A stretch of 8,915 nt of DNA from Candidatus Fermentibacterota bacterium (GCA_012523605.1 JAAYTY010000099.1:1-8915), one strand, 5' to 3'. Shown: positions 1 through 7,607, numbered from the stretch's first letter. The notes: generated from the letters alone by a model not told the origin. Numbers and translations: made by a program.

Positions 1-124
1 CGTCTATCACAAGGGCCGACCAAGGCTCCCCGGCGGGACGCCTGCGAAAGCCCCGGTCCAGTTCGTCCAGAGCCGCCCGGGTGGGCAGACCCGTCAGCCT
101 GTCCTGAGGAGCGTCGGACCCCAT
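1..124 (-). CDS. N-terminal fragment of a GGDEF-domain protein, tandem paralogue of the downstream-numbered gene (cut by window edge)
   Basis: Reading the minus strand from an ATG at 124 gives an open frame of 41 codons that runs off the window start. It begins MGSDAPQDRLTGLPTR and continues through ALDELD, a PAGEPWS stretch and LVID. This is the opening of a GGDEF domain: the DxLTGLxNR-type motif at residues 8-16, followed by the first beta strand ending in the Asp that normally binds Mg2+. It aligns without gaps to the start of the gene at 193-3420; by hand, 22 of 34 residues are identical from DRLTGL onward. The ATG matches the position of the start chosen for that paralogue. An in-frame GTG lies two codons upstream, and no strong SD sequence is visible. 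The GGDEF signature itself and any ATPase or TPR part lie outside the window, so the full architecture is inferred from the paralogue only. Confidence 0.85.
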   Translation of the reverse strand, partial: MGSDAPQDRLTGLPTRAALDELDRGFRRRPAGEPWSALVID

Positions 125-192
125 GCGCACCCCCGTGACTGCGGGACACCCGTGATATTAAGGCGCTTCGGCGGGACCCGGTAGTCCGGGCG
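125..192 (-). promoter_or_regulatory. Short intergenic spacer between tandem GGDEF paralogues, with a weak promoter candidate
   Basis: This 68-bp spacer separates the stop of the complete paralogue from the start of the truncated one. On the minus strand it contains the only AT-rich hexamer in the gap, TAATAT (complement of 155-160), about 30 nt before the ATG at 124. No convincing -35 partner is seen. The 7-mer CCCGTGA occurs twice on the plus strand (132-138 and 149-155), 17 bp apart. The hexamer could be a -10 element for independent expression, but co-transcription with the upstream gene is equally possible. Confidence 0.25.
177..190. repeat. Small perfect inverted repeat just after the stop of the complete GGDEF-ATPase-TPR gene
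   Basis: CCCGG (177-181) and CCGGG (186-190) form a perfect 5-bp GC stem around a TAGT loop, 2 bp beyond the stop codon on the minus strand. No run of T follows in the transcribed direction, so it is not a classical intrinsic terminator. It could be a weak attenuator, an RNA 3'-end stabiliser or chance in GC-rich DNA. Confidence 0.3.
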
Positions 193-3100
193 TCAGAAGT
201 CCTCCGGCTCTGAGCTCGCGGGAAGCAGGTCGCTCGACGGAGCCTCGATGCCCTCCCTGGAGCACATCTCGATGAGCCTGACGATGAAAGGAGTCGAAAG
301 AAAGTCTGCGCGCGAGGCGCGGTTCTCGATGCCGTCCGCCAGGCGTCCGGCAAGCGCGGCGGAGGAGGCGAGGATGCCGTGCAGTTCGTCATCCCTCTCC
401 AGGCGCTGGAGGCACTCGGCCTCATAATACATCGCCTCCAGGAGGTCGAGGGGGTCGCCGGCCGCAGGGCTCGAAAGCCGGAACTCCCTGAACAGAGCGA
501 GAGCCTGCTCATTCTGCTCCTCGTCCACGACAGTGGCGTTCGAATAGAGCACCACGCCTCTTGCGAAGAGGAGAGCTGGCATGAACTGCGGTCTGAACTC
601 GGCCTTCTCGAGCAGGCTCTCGGCCTCCCCGAGGATTCCATCCGCCCTCAGGGGCTCGCCGGCGGCCGAAAGAGCCAGTGCGCTCTCCAGCATGCAGCCG
701 ACCGCCAGGGGAGCCTGCCCCGTGGCCGCTGCCATCTCGACCGCCCGCGCCGCGAGTTCAGCCGCCCTGCCATGGTTGCCGCGCCGGCGCTCTATCGCGG
801 CGACGGCCGACATCGCACCCGCCTGTCTCGGCATGCTGCCGGCCGCCTCGGCCAGCTCGAGCGCCCTGTTCGCGAGATCCTCCGCGATTTCGAGCTGGTT
901 GAGCGACCTGTGCACGGCGGAGAGATTCATGCACGTGATCATGAGCGACTGGGCGTCGCCGACCTCGGTGAAGACCCTCAGACATCCCCGGAGCAGCCTG
1001 ATCTGTTCGTCCCACATTCCCGAGTCGCCCAGCATCGCCGCGAGGTTCAGATGCACCCTGGCCCTGCTGAGGGCGTCCCGGGTCTCCTCGTAGATCGCGG
1101 CGGCCTTCCGGATCGAGTCCAGGCTCTCCTGCGAACCGGTGGCGAAGTGCTCTATGATCCCGCTCAGGTTCAGGCAGGAAGCCTCCAGCCGCTTCGCGAC
1201 ATTCCTATCCGCCACCCCCGGAGCGGTGTCCCTCACCCTCCGGACCAGGTTCTTCGCCGAATCGATTTCTCCGGCGAGATAGCGCACGTATGCGAACCTC
1301 AGAAGAGCCCTGGCCAGCTTCTCCGGCTCCAGAGGGGATTCGACCGCCTTCTCGAACGCCTCGGCCGCCCGGAGCAGGTCTCCGCTGTCCGCCAGCAGAT
1401 ATCCCTTCGCGGCCAGGACCTCGCCGAGGCGGCGCGGGTCCGACGCCTGGCCCGCGGCCGTCTCGAGCACTCTGGAAGCCTCGGCGTACTTCGCGTGCAT
1501 GATGTGCAGGTTCGCCAGATCCATCAGCGCCCGGAAAACCTCCGCCTCTTCCGCCCCGCCCCAGGCCTCCGCCTGGCCGAGGAATCTCTCCAGCCAGAAA
1601 GCCTGCTCGAAGGTCGCCTGTCTGTCAGCGGCTTCTGCCGCGACCCTCGATGCGTAGCGGGCGGCCTTTCCAGTGGGCACGCCCTCGCCATAGCAGTAGG
1701 CGACCTTCCGGAGCAGCTCGGGATGCCCCGATTCGAGGATCTCCTCGAGCCGCGCGGCGAGTCTGGAATAAAGCTGCTTCCTGAGCCCGGGCGAGATCTC
1801 GGAGACGAGAACGCTTCTCACGCAGTCGTGAACGAACCTGTATTCCGGAGCTTCGCCTGGTTCCGAGCCGGTGAAGATCAGCTCGGCCCTCGACGGATCT
1901 TCCAGCGCCCGCTCGGCTTCCACCTGGTCTGTTTCCATCATGAAGGCGATGTCCTGCGCGAGGAAGCCCCCCGGAATGAGGGCTCCCATCCGCAGAGCCT
2001 CCCGCGAGACCCTCTCGAGCCTGTCCAGCCTCGACTTCACGACAAGGGTCACATCCTCGGGCGGCTCGAAGGAGTCGTCGAGCCTGCAGGACCACCTGCC
2101 AGAGTCCTGTCTGATCGCCCCGCTGTCCGTGAGCGATCTGAGAAGCTCCCTGAGATAGAAGGGATTCCCGCCGCTCGCAGAGGTGATCCTGTCGAGGAGT
2201 TCCTGCGGCACCCTGGGATCCTTCAGTGCGAGGAGCACGAGGTTGGCCGCATGTTCCCGCTCCAGCGGATGCAGGTCGATCCGCTCAACCGCTATAAGGC
2301 GCATGAGCCCCTTCATCCATTCCCATGCGGCCTTCTCGTTTTCCACGGGGCTCCTCATCCCGAACAGGAACATGATCCTTCCGCACCCGGCGGTCCGGGC
2401 AAGGAACCCTATGAGATCCAGATCCTGCGGATAGGCCCACTGGAGATCGTCGATGAAGAACACGAGAGGTCTGGCCGAGATGATCCCGCTCACCATGCGC
2501 GACATCTGCTCGTAGAAGATCCGGGCTCTGGCCCATTCGGGCGGAGGCGCCTCCTTCGAGACCGCGAGGGACGCGGCCGGGAACAGCGCGGCGGTCTCGG
2601 GAAGAACCTCCCCCACGAACTTCCTCAGGGCATCTCCTCTGGAGGGGTCCATGCCTCCCACAAGCCCGTCCAGAGGCGCAGAAAGGGTGGCGAAAGGTCC
2701 CGGACCGCCTATCTCGTCGTATTTCGCGGTAACGAAGGAGCATTCGCGATAGCTGCAGTAGTGACGCAGCTCCGCGGCCAGCCGGCTCTTCCCGACGCCC
2801 GGCTCGCCGGTGAGGAGGACGGCCCTGCTGCCGCCCTCGAGAACCTCGTCGAGAACACCGCGCAGTTTCCTGAGCTGGTCCTGGCGGTCGATGAAGTGGT
2901 CGAATGACAACCTGCCGGTCCGCCTCGACTTCTCCCTGTAGAAGGAGAACCTGTTCTTTCCAAGGGCCTTTGCCTCGTAGAGAGCGCTGTCCGCCCTGGA
3001 TACCACCTGGGAGATCTCGCGGTCGGAGTCGGCCGACTCGGCGAGCCCCATGCTCACGCCAACCCGCTGGCCGTGCTGGAAGATCTCGTGCGAAACGTCT

Positions 3101-3420
3101 TCGAGGAAGCGCTGGCACACGTTCGCCGCCTGCGTCGCGGTGGTGTGCGGGAGTATGGCCAGGAACTCGTCTCCGCCGAAGCGGACGACCTGATCAGTCT
3201 CCCTGACGGTCCGTAGAAGCAGGAAGGATACCTGCTGGAGCACCCGGTCGCCCGCGAGATGGCCGTGTACGTCGTTTATCATCTTGAAATCATCTACGTC
3301 GGCCATGATGATCGACCAGGAAACCCCCGCGGGGCGTACGCGGAACGTCTCGTCGAGCGCGTCCAGGGCGTCCCTGGTGAGAAGCCCCGTAAGCCTGTCG
3401 ATCGGGGGTCCGTCGCTCAT
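193..3420 (-). CDS. GGDEF diguanylate cyclase - STAND/AAA_16 ATPase - TPR fusion protein
   Basis: The product is predicted to be a soluble 1075-residue signalling protein that makes cyclic di-GMP under control of an ATPase and a protein-binding array. Residues about 8-161 are a GGDEF domain with DRLTGLLTR, the Mg2+ Asp in ADVDDFK (residue 41), the active-site FGGDEF (81-86) and an RETD inhibitory I-site five residues before it, so it looks catalytically intact and product-inhibited. Residues about 176-470 are an AAA_16/STAND-type NTPase: Walker A GEPGVGKS (205-212), Walker B VFFIDD (320-325), and the SGGNPFYLREL motif (about 416). A winged-helix-like segment with YRFVHD follows (about 527). 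The rest, about 600-1010, consists of helical pairs typical of TPR/MalT-like repeats. No membrane or sensory domain is visible. The ATG at 3420 is preferred over an in-frame GTG at 3465 because it has AGAGG four bases upstream and matches the paralogue's start. The cellular signal is unknown. Confidence 0.9.
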   Translation of the reverse strand: MSDGPPIDRLTGLLTRDALDALDETFRVRPAGVSWSIIMADVDDFKMINDVHGHLAGDRVLQQVSFLLLRTVRETDQVVRFGGDEFLAILPHTTATQAANVCQRFLEDVSHEIFQHGQRVGVSMGLAESADSDREISQVVSRADSALYEAKALGKNRFSFYREKSRRTGRLSFDHFIDRQDQLRKLRGVLDEVLEGGSRAVLLTGEPGVGKSRLAAELRHYCSYRECSFVTAKYDEIGGPGPFATLSAPLDGLVGGMDPSRGDALRKFVGEVLPETAALFPAASLAVSKEAPPPEWARARIFYEQMSRMVSGIISARPLVFFIDDLQWAYPQDLDLIGFLARTAGCGRIMFLFGMRSPVENEKAAWEWMKGLMRLIAVERIDLHPLEREHAANLVLLALKDPRVPQELLDRITSASGGNPFYLRELLRSLTDSGAIRQDSGRWSCRLDDSFEPPEDVTLVVKSRLDRLERVSREALRMGALIPGGFLAQDIAFMMETDQVEAERALEDPSRAELIFTGSEPGEAPEYRFVHDCVRSVLVSEISPGLRKQLYSRLAARLEEILESGHPELLRKVAYCYGEGVPTGKAARYASRVAAEAADRQATFEQAFWLERFLGQAEAWGGAEEAEVFRALMDLANLHIMHAKYAEASRVLETAAGQASDPRRLGEVLAAKGYLLADSGDLLRAAEAFEKAVESPLEPEKLARALLRFAYVRYLAGEIDSAKNLVRRVRDTAPGVADRNVAKRLEASCLNLSGIIEHFATGSQESLDSIRKAAAIYEETRDALSRARVHLNLAAMLGDSGMWDEQIRLLRGCLRVFTEVGDAQSLMITCMNLSAVHRSLNQLEIAEDLANRALELAEAAGSMPRQAGAMSAVAAIERRRGNHGRAAELAARAVEMAAATGQAPLAVGCMLESALALSAAGEPLRADGILGEAESLLEKAEFRPQFMPALLFARGVVLYSNATVVDEEQNEQALALFREFRLSSPAAGDPLDLLEAMYYEAECLQRLERDDELHGILASSAALAGRLADGIENRASRADFLSTPFIVRLIEMCSREGIEAPSSDLLPASSEPEDF

Positions 3421-3424
3421 TCCG

Positions 3425-3429
3425 CCTCT
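3425..3429 (-). promoter_or_regulatory. Ribosome binding site supporting the ATG at 3420
   Basis: On the minus strand AGAGG lies four bases before the ATG at 3420, within GAAAGAGGCGGA. The alternative GTG at 3465, 15 codons upstream, has only a distant AGGA. Together with the position of the start in the tandem paralogue, this decides the shorter protein. Confidence 0.55.
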
Positions 3430-3659
3430 TTCATCGCTCGACCGTCCTGGAAGAATGATTATCACCGCAAACAGATCCTGCGGGGAGGGGACCCGGCCCG
3501 GACCCGGTCGGGAGAACCGATGGAGTCCGCCTTCGCGAGGTCTCGATCGCAGCCTCCGGGATCTCCTGTTACGCTGGGCGCGCCGTCCGCGTCTTTCGAT
3601 CGCAGGCGGCGCCGGCCATGAAGGTCCGTCGCGTGAACGGAAAGCTCCACAGGTTCCGC

Positions 3660-3667
3660 AGGGAGGA
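3660..3667 (+). promoter_or_regulatory. Strong ribosome binding site for the beta-propeller lipoprotein
   Basis: AGGGAGGA contains a perfect GGAGG (3662-3666) with a six-base spacer to the ATG at 3673. It fixes the start so that the lipoprotein signal sequence is at the very N-terminus. Confidence 0.75.
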
Positions 3668-3672
3668 TTCAG

Positions 3673-4782
3673 ATGAACAGGATCCTGTTCGCAGCATCGA
3701 TCGGCGCCGTCGCGGTTTCGTGCGGGGGAGGGCCGTCGGAGGCGCCTTCCGCCGGGGAGTCCGTTCCTCTGATGATCGTGGACTCGATCGGTGTGGAGAT
3801 GGGCGACAGCAACTACGTCTTCGGCTCGATCACCAGCATCGAGTTCGGCCCGGACGGCCTCCTTTATGTTCTCGACAGAGCCGCCTGCAACGTGAGGGTC
3901 TTCAGCAGGGAGGGGGAACTCGTCCGCGTCATATCCAGGGAGGGCGGCGGGCCCGGAGAACTGATGAGCCCGTTCGCGATGGCCGTTCTCGGAGACGGCA
4001 GGATCTCGGTGTGTTCGCCCTTCAACGGGGGGATACAGCAGTTCCTCCCTGAAGGAACCTGGGAGGGATTGAGCGCGGAGTTCACCAACAACCCGCCCCT
4101 GATGATGGAAGGCGCCGATTCGAACGCCTACGTGGCTCTGAAGCTCGACGTCACGCCCCCCTCGGAGGGCGGGCAGGAGATAACCGTCGGCGTCAGGATA
4201 TGCAGATACGAGGAATCGAACGAGCCCGCCGTCGTGTACTACCAGAACTCCTTCCCCTTCGATCCGCTGAATCTCACGATGATCCTGAGGGAGTCGTTCT
4301 TCGGCTACACCTTCGACGCTCGAAGGGACGGAATGGTCGCGATGGCGCGGCGAAGCAGCGAAGCCTACGAGGTCCGGCTTTTCGATGCCTCGGGAAATCC
4401 CCTGGGAACGCTGACCAGGGACCTCCCAGTCGTCCCCAAGAGCGAGGAGGAGATCCTCGACGAGAAGACCTTCGTGGAGGGCATGATGCAGAGCATGGGC
4501 GCGAGCGGGGTGGCAATCGACTACGATCCCGACCCGGACCGCGACCAGGTCATCGGGGTTTTTTTCGACGGGGAGGACAGGGTCTGGGTGCAGAGGGGCT
4601 CGACTGACGGAGCGGTATTCGACGTGTGGAGCACAGACGGCTCCCTGCTGTTCACCGCGGAGATCGAAGGCGTCGGCACCGAGGGAAGGTACTGGGACTT
4701 CGAGCCCGGTTCGGGGGCGATCTACGCATACTCGCTGGATCCCGAGCTCTACCAGCAGATTTTCGTCATACCGATGCCCTGA
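3673..4782 (+). CDS. 6-bladed beta-propeller lipoprotein (NHL-like), ligand unknown
   Basis: The 369-residue product starts with a short signal sequence (MNRILFAASIGAVAVSC) ending in a lipobox-like AVSC, with Cys17 as the predicted lipidated residue. The -3 Ala is less usual than Leu. The Gly at +2 does not suggest inner-membrane retention, so an outer-membrane or periplasmic-facing lipoprotein is likely. The mature part has propeller blades: a strand-turn unit with FGPDGLLYVLDRA (about 58-70), VRVFSREGELVRVI (75-88), and the family-typical loop REGGGPGEL (89-97). Late blades include FDGEDRVWVQRG and FDVWSTDGSLLF. This matches the '6-bladed beta-propeller' family common in Bacteroidetes and FCB-like lineages; members are mostly uncharacterised binding proteins and no catalytic residues can be assigned. 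The gene is monocistronic on the plus strand, divergent from the GGDEF fusion and convergent with the alaX-like gene. Confidence 0.82.
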   Translation: MNRILFAASIGAVAVSCGGGPSEAPSAGESVPLMIVDSIGVEMGDSNYVFGSITSIEFGPDGLLYVLDRAACNVRVFSREGELVRVISREGGGPGELMSPFAMAVLGDGRISVCSPFNGGIQQFLPEGTWEGLSAEFTNNPPLMMEGADSNAYVALKLDVTPPSEGGQEITVGVRICRYEESNEPAVVYYQNSFPFDPLNLTMILRESFFGYTFDARRDGMVAMARRSSEAYEVRLFDASGNPLGTLTRDLPVVPKSEEEILDEKTFVEGMMQSMGASGVAIDYDPDPDRDQVIGVFFDGEDRVWVQRGSTDGAVFDVWSTDGSLLFTAEIEGVGTEGRYWDFEPGSGAIYAYSLDPELYQQIFVIPMP

Positions 4783-4786
4783 TCAG

Positions 4787-5974
4787 TCAGCCCCGGGGGT
4801 CTTTCAGGCCGCGGAGCGCATCCAGCGCCTCCCCGGTTCTGTCGAGGCGTGAAGCCCTGCCCTGGTAGAGCGGGCCGCTACCCCCTCCGCGCCCCTCCAG
4901 GATGCGCGCGGCAAGAGGGCCGGCTTCCGCAGTCCAATCAACCGGACCGGCTACCAGGAACACCCCCTCCATCCGCCCTCCCGTGAGGAGCAGCCTGCAC
5001 CCGGGCCTGACCGAGAGCGCGGTGTCCGCGGCTGTTCTCAGGAACTCCATGTCGGGCTCGTCTCTGTGCAGATGTTCGACCCCGCCATCGCCCGCCGCCG
5101 CTTCCCTGCCGAGGATTCCGGCCAGCTCCGTCGAGATGGCTCTCGCTCTCCGTTCGGAATCCTTCAGCCGTTCGAGCAGCCTTTCCACCGAGTCGGCCTG
5201 CTCGGCCGGGGAGCAGGTGAGAGCGCGTGACAGCCTCCTCTCGCGCAGCATGGCCTCGCCGGTCCAGGTCAGCGCACGATTCCCGGCGAGATAGAACACC
5301 CTGGTGCCTCCGCGGAGCCGTTCGGTCGCGGTGAGCTTCACCAGCCGCACCTGTCCCGTCGAGCTGACGTGGGTTCCTCCGCAGTTGTTGCAGTCCAGGC
5401 CCTCTATCTCCACCAGCCTCATGCAGTTCACCGGATCCTTCGGCAACCTGCGGGACCTGACCTCCGACATGTCGACACTTTCGGGCGCGGCGTGCCGCCA
5501 GGTCACCCTCCTGTTCTCCAGGATCACGTCGTTGACCGCGTCCTCCAGGGGCGCAAGATCCTCGAAGGCCAGCGACGGGACCTCCAGCTCTATGTCGCTT
5601 CGCGATTCCCCCAGGTGGAATGCGGAAGTCCTCCAGCCGAAGCGGGAGAGAGCAAGACAGGAGAGCATGTGCTGGGCGGTGTGCTGCTGCATGAGATCGA
5701 ACCGCCTCGGCCAGTCGAGCACCAGCTCCACCTCGCCCGAGACGGGCGCGGGCAGGAGGTGCACCACCTCGCCGCCGGTTCCGGGCAGGACTCCGGCAAG
5801 TTCGACGCCCGCCACGGTGCCCCGATCCGAAGGCTGGCCCCCCGACTCCGGATGGAAGATCGTGTCCTCGAAAACCGCGCTGAAGAGGCCGCCGCCTCCG
5901 GGTTCGCAGAAGGCGACGCGGGTTTTCAACACAGCCAGGCAGGGATCCCTGTCGAAACTGTGGATCCCTTTCAT
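4787..5974 (-). CDS. AlaX-type alanyl-tRNA editing protein with C-terminal DHHA1-like domain
   Basis: The 395-residue product is predicted to hydrolyse mischarged Ser- or Gly-tRNA(Ala) in trans, as stand-alone relatives of the AlaRS editing domain do. The N-terminal part has the AlaRS-editing signature FHPESGGQPSDRG (40-52). The zinc/catalytic site is intact: HTAQH (His98, His102) and CNNCGGTH (Cys198, His202). A charged, coiled-coil-like helix (about 257-290) leads to a C-terminal DHHA1/C-Ala-like region ending in the glycine-rich GRGGGSGPLYQGRA (361-374), which resembles the C-terminal Gly motif of alanyl-tRNA synthetase. Length fits the long AlaX class. No aminoacylation domain is present. 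GGAAGG (complement of 5983-5988) lies eight bases before the ATG. It is the last gene of the four-gene minus-strand set, and its stop is 4 bp from the stop of the convergent lipoprotein gene. Specificity for Ser or Gly cannot be told from sequence alone. Confidence 0.9.
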   Translation of the reverse strand: MKGIHSFDRDPCLAVLKTRVAFCEPGGGGLFSAVFEDTIFHPESGGQPSDRGTVAGVELAGVLPGTGGEVVHLLPAPVSGEVELVLDWPRRFDLMQQHTAQHMLSCLALSRFGWRTSAFHLGESRSDIELEVPSLAFEDLAPLEDAVNDVILENRRVTWRHAAPESVDMSEVRSRRLPKDPVNCMRLVEIEGLDCNNCGGTHVSSTGQVRLVKLTATERLRGGTRVFYLAGNRALTWTGEAMLRERRLSRALTCSPAEQADSVERLLERLKDSERRARAISTELAGILGREAAAGDGGVEHLHRDEPDMEFLRTAADTALSVRPGCRLLLTGGRMEGVFLVAGPVDWTAEAGPLAARILEGRGGGSGPLYQGRASRLDRTGEALDALRGLKDPRG

Positions 5975-6026
5975 ACCTCAAGCCTTCCATCGATATGCAA
6001 TCAACACCCCCGTGTGGAAGCCCTAT

Positions 6027-7559
6027 CTAGCGGATACCACCCGCCGCCGCCTCCAGTATCATGACATCGGTCATTAGCTCCACCGGAGCCCTGTTGTCCG
6101 TCAGCACCACGCCTCCCCGCGGATGGAACGGTTCCATGAGCGGTTCGAAGAGCCTGGCCGTCTCCTCCAGCGCCGGGTTCCAGAGCGCCATCGAGTCTGC
6201 CGGCGGGGGCCGGAGCGGCAGGTCGGACGCTATGAACATGAAATTGTAACCGTCCGACACGCGTGCGACATACACATGGTCGAACACCTCGGCCAGGGTC
6301 CTTCCGACCGACTGCAGGAGGGCGGAATCGATATCGATGGCATTCACGTTCATGGCCACGATCCCGCCGGGAGACAGCCGCTCCTTCAGAGCCAGGAAGT
6401 ACTCCAGGGTGGCGAGATGGAACGGGATGTATATCTGGTTGCTGTAGGTGTCCGAGATGATGATGTCCCAGGTTCGCGCCGCCCTCTCGACGAAGACCCT
6501 GCCGTCCGCCACAATGAAACTCGCGTCGCCCGGCTCCGTACCGAACCATTCGTATCCGAGTTCGACCGCCCTGCCGTCCAGCTCGACCGCATCTACTGTC
6601 ATTTCCCGGAAGTCCGGTTTCACGTACTCGACCAGCCAGTGAGGTATCGTACTCGCCCCCGACCCTATCACCAGGACGTCCGGGTCGTCTTCCCGGCGTG
6701 ACATGTAGGGGAGGAGAAGATAGCTCTCGTAGTATGTGCTTGCCGGGCGGAGGCTGTCCCCCTCGCGCGCAACGGATTGTATTCCCCCGCCCTCGTTGAC
6801 TATCAGAACGGTCGAACCGTCGCTCCTGCGCTGGACCTGGAGGTACTGGTACGGAGTCTCCTCCTCCCGCACTACGGAGGAACCGCCCCTGACGGGACCG
6901 TCGGTGAGGAGCCACACCGCCGGTGGAAGCAGAAGGAGCGCGACCACCTTGCGCGGCCTGCCCGAGAGCCCGGCCAGGCCGAGGGAGATCAGCAGCAGCG
7001 ACGAAACAAGCATGGTCTCCCTGGTGCCGAGGAAGGGTATCGTTCCCAGTGCGGGCACCAGTGTCCCGGCGATACTGCCCAGGGTCGAGACAGCGGAGAG
7101 CGACCCGGCGGTGCGGCCGGTGGTCCCCTCGCGGGCGAGAAGGCGGATCACGAAGGGGCCGATCATGGCCAGGACCAGAACCGGAGGAACGAACACGAGG
7201 GCCGCGGCGGCGAAGGAGAGGGCGATCATCTCCACCGGGGTTCTCATGATTCCCGCGGTGAGTCCCGAAAACACCGCCCTCCCGGCCAGGGGTATGAATC
7301 CGGTCATCACTCCCGCGGCGAGGGGCATGGAGTACAGAAGCCTCCACGAAGGCCTGCGGTCGGCCAGCCTGCCCCCCAGCCAGCAGCCCAGAGATATCGC
7401 TCCCAGTATCACGGAGATGAGAACCGACCAGATGATCATCGAAGTCCCGAACCAGGGTGCGAGGAAGCGTGACGCGCACATCTCGGTCGCCATCACCGCG
7501 GCTCCGGTGAAGAAGACGAACAGGTGGATCCCCGTGATCCTTGCGCGCTCCCGGTCCAT
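6027..7559 (-). CDS. Membrane-fused spermidine-synthase-like protein (7-TM N-terminus plus SpeE-fold domain)
   Basis: The 510-residue product joins an N-terminal membrane half to a cytosolic class I methyltransferase/spermidine-synthase fold. About seven hydrophobic segments can be seen, near residues 10-28, 41-60, 76-95, 112-140, 152-175, 182-199 and 203-219. The soluble half follows NEGGGIQSVA (255-264). It has a nucleotide-binding VLVIGSGAST (295-304) where classical SpeE has a GGGDGG-type loop, the acidic-loop VELD (325-328), ADGR (351-354) and DIIISDTYSNQIYIPFHL (365-382), close to the DxxxxDAFS..IPxHL pattern of fused spermidine synthases. Members of this family are often annotated as polyamine aminopropyltransferases, but for the fused form the substrate is generally unproven. 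GGAG lies five bases before the ATG (complement of 7565-7568). The gene sits 48 bp after the small secreted protein gene and 52 bp before the alaX-like gene, fitting one transcript. Confidence 0.85.
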   Translation of the reverse strand: MDRERARITGIHLFVFFTGAAVMATEMCASRFLAPWFGTSMIIWSVLISVILGAISLGCWLGGRLADRRPSWRLLYSMPLAAGVMTGFIPLAGRAVFSGLTAGIMRTPVEMIALSFAAAALVFVPPVLVLAMIGPFVIRLLAREGTTGRTAGSLSAVSTLGSIAGTLVPALGTIPFLGTRETMLVSSLLLISLGLAGLSGRPRKVVALLLLPPAVWLLTDGPVRGGSSVVREEETPYQYLQVQRRSDGSTVLIVNEGGGIQSVAREGDSLRPASTYYESYLLLPYMSRREDDPDVLVIGSGASTIPHWLVEYVKPDFREMTVDAVELDGRAVELGYEWFGTEPGDASFIVADGRVFVERAARTWDIIISDTYSNQIYIPFHLATLEYFLALKERLSPGGIVAMNVNAIDIDSALLQSVGRTLAEVFDHVYVARVSDGYNFMFIASDLPLRPPPADSMALWNPALEETARLFEPLMEPFHPRGGVVLTDNRAPVELMTDVMILEAAAGGIR

Positions 7560-7607
7560 GTCGGCTCCGCTTCGTCCGGAATCCGTGACTGGCTTCGGTC
7601 TCCTGCT

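Larger units (their letters stand above)
3421..3672. promoter_or_regulatory. Divergent intergenic region between the GGDEF fusion and the beta-propeller lipoprotein gene
   Basis: This 252-bp region separates two divergent genes and should hold both promoters. I see no clear sigma70 -35/-10 pair in either direction. It does hold two sets of exact short direct repeats: TCGATCGCAG at 3543-3552 and 3596-3605 (53 bp apart, each containing the palindrome CGATCG), and GGACCCGG at 3489-3496 and 3500-3507 (11 bp apart, one helical turn). These could be operator sites, but in GC-rich DNA chance is a real alternative. Open frames crossing the region have no family-like features and look like shadows. 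Confidence 0.4.

Noticed and set aside
379..2907. 842-codon open frame on the plus strand, antisense to the GGDEF-ATPase-TPR gene
   Set aside because: It is rich in Arg, Pro, Gly and His with no domain or signal, and lies wholly opposite a gene with clear motifs. Long antisense frames are expected in GC-rich DNA.
3421..3465. Extended GTG start giving 15 more residues to the GGDEF fusion
   Set aside because: The ATG at 3420 has a better-placed ribosome binding site and matches the start of the tandem paralogue.
3618..4052. 144-codon plus-strand open frame overlapping the lipoprotein start
   Set aside because: It is in a different frame from the well-supported lipoprotein, with an Arg/Asp/Gly-rich shadow composition and no good ribosome binding site.
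4783..4800. CCCCGGGG palindrome at the convergent gene ends as a bidirectional terminator
   Set aside because: The palindrome at 4791-4798 has no loop and no T-run, and it lies inside the coding end of the AlaX-like gene.
5983..6020. CTTCCA ... TGGAAG inverted repeat between the SpeE-like and AlaX-like genes
   Set aside because: A 6-bp stem with a loop of over 20 bases is too weak to support a terminator or riboswitch, and part of it is the ribosome binding site of the AlaX-like gene.
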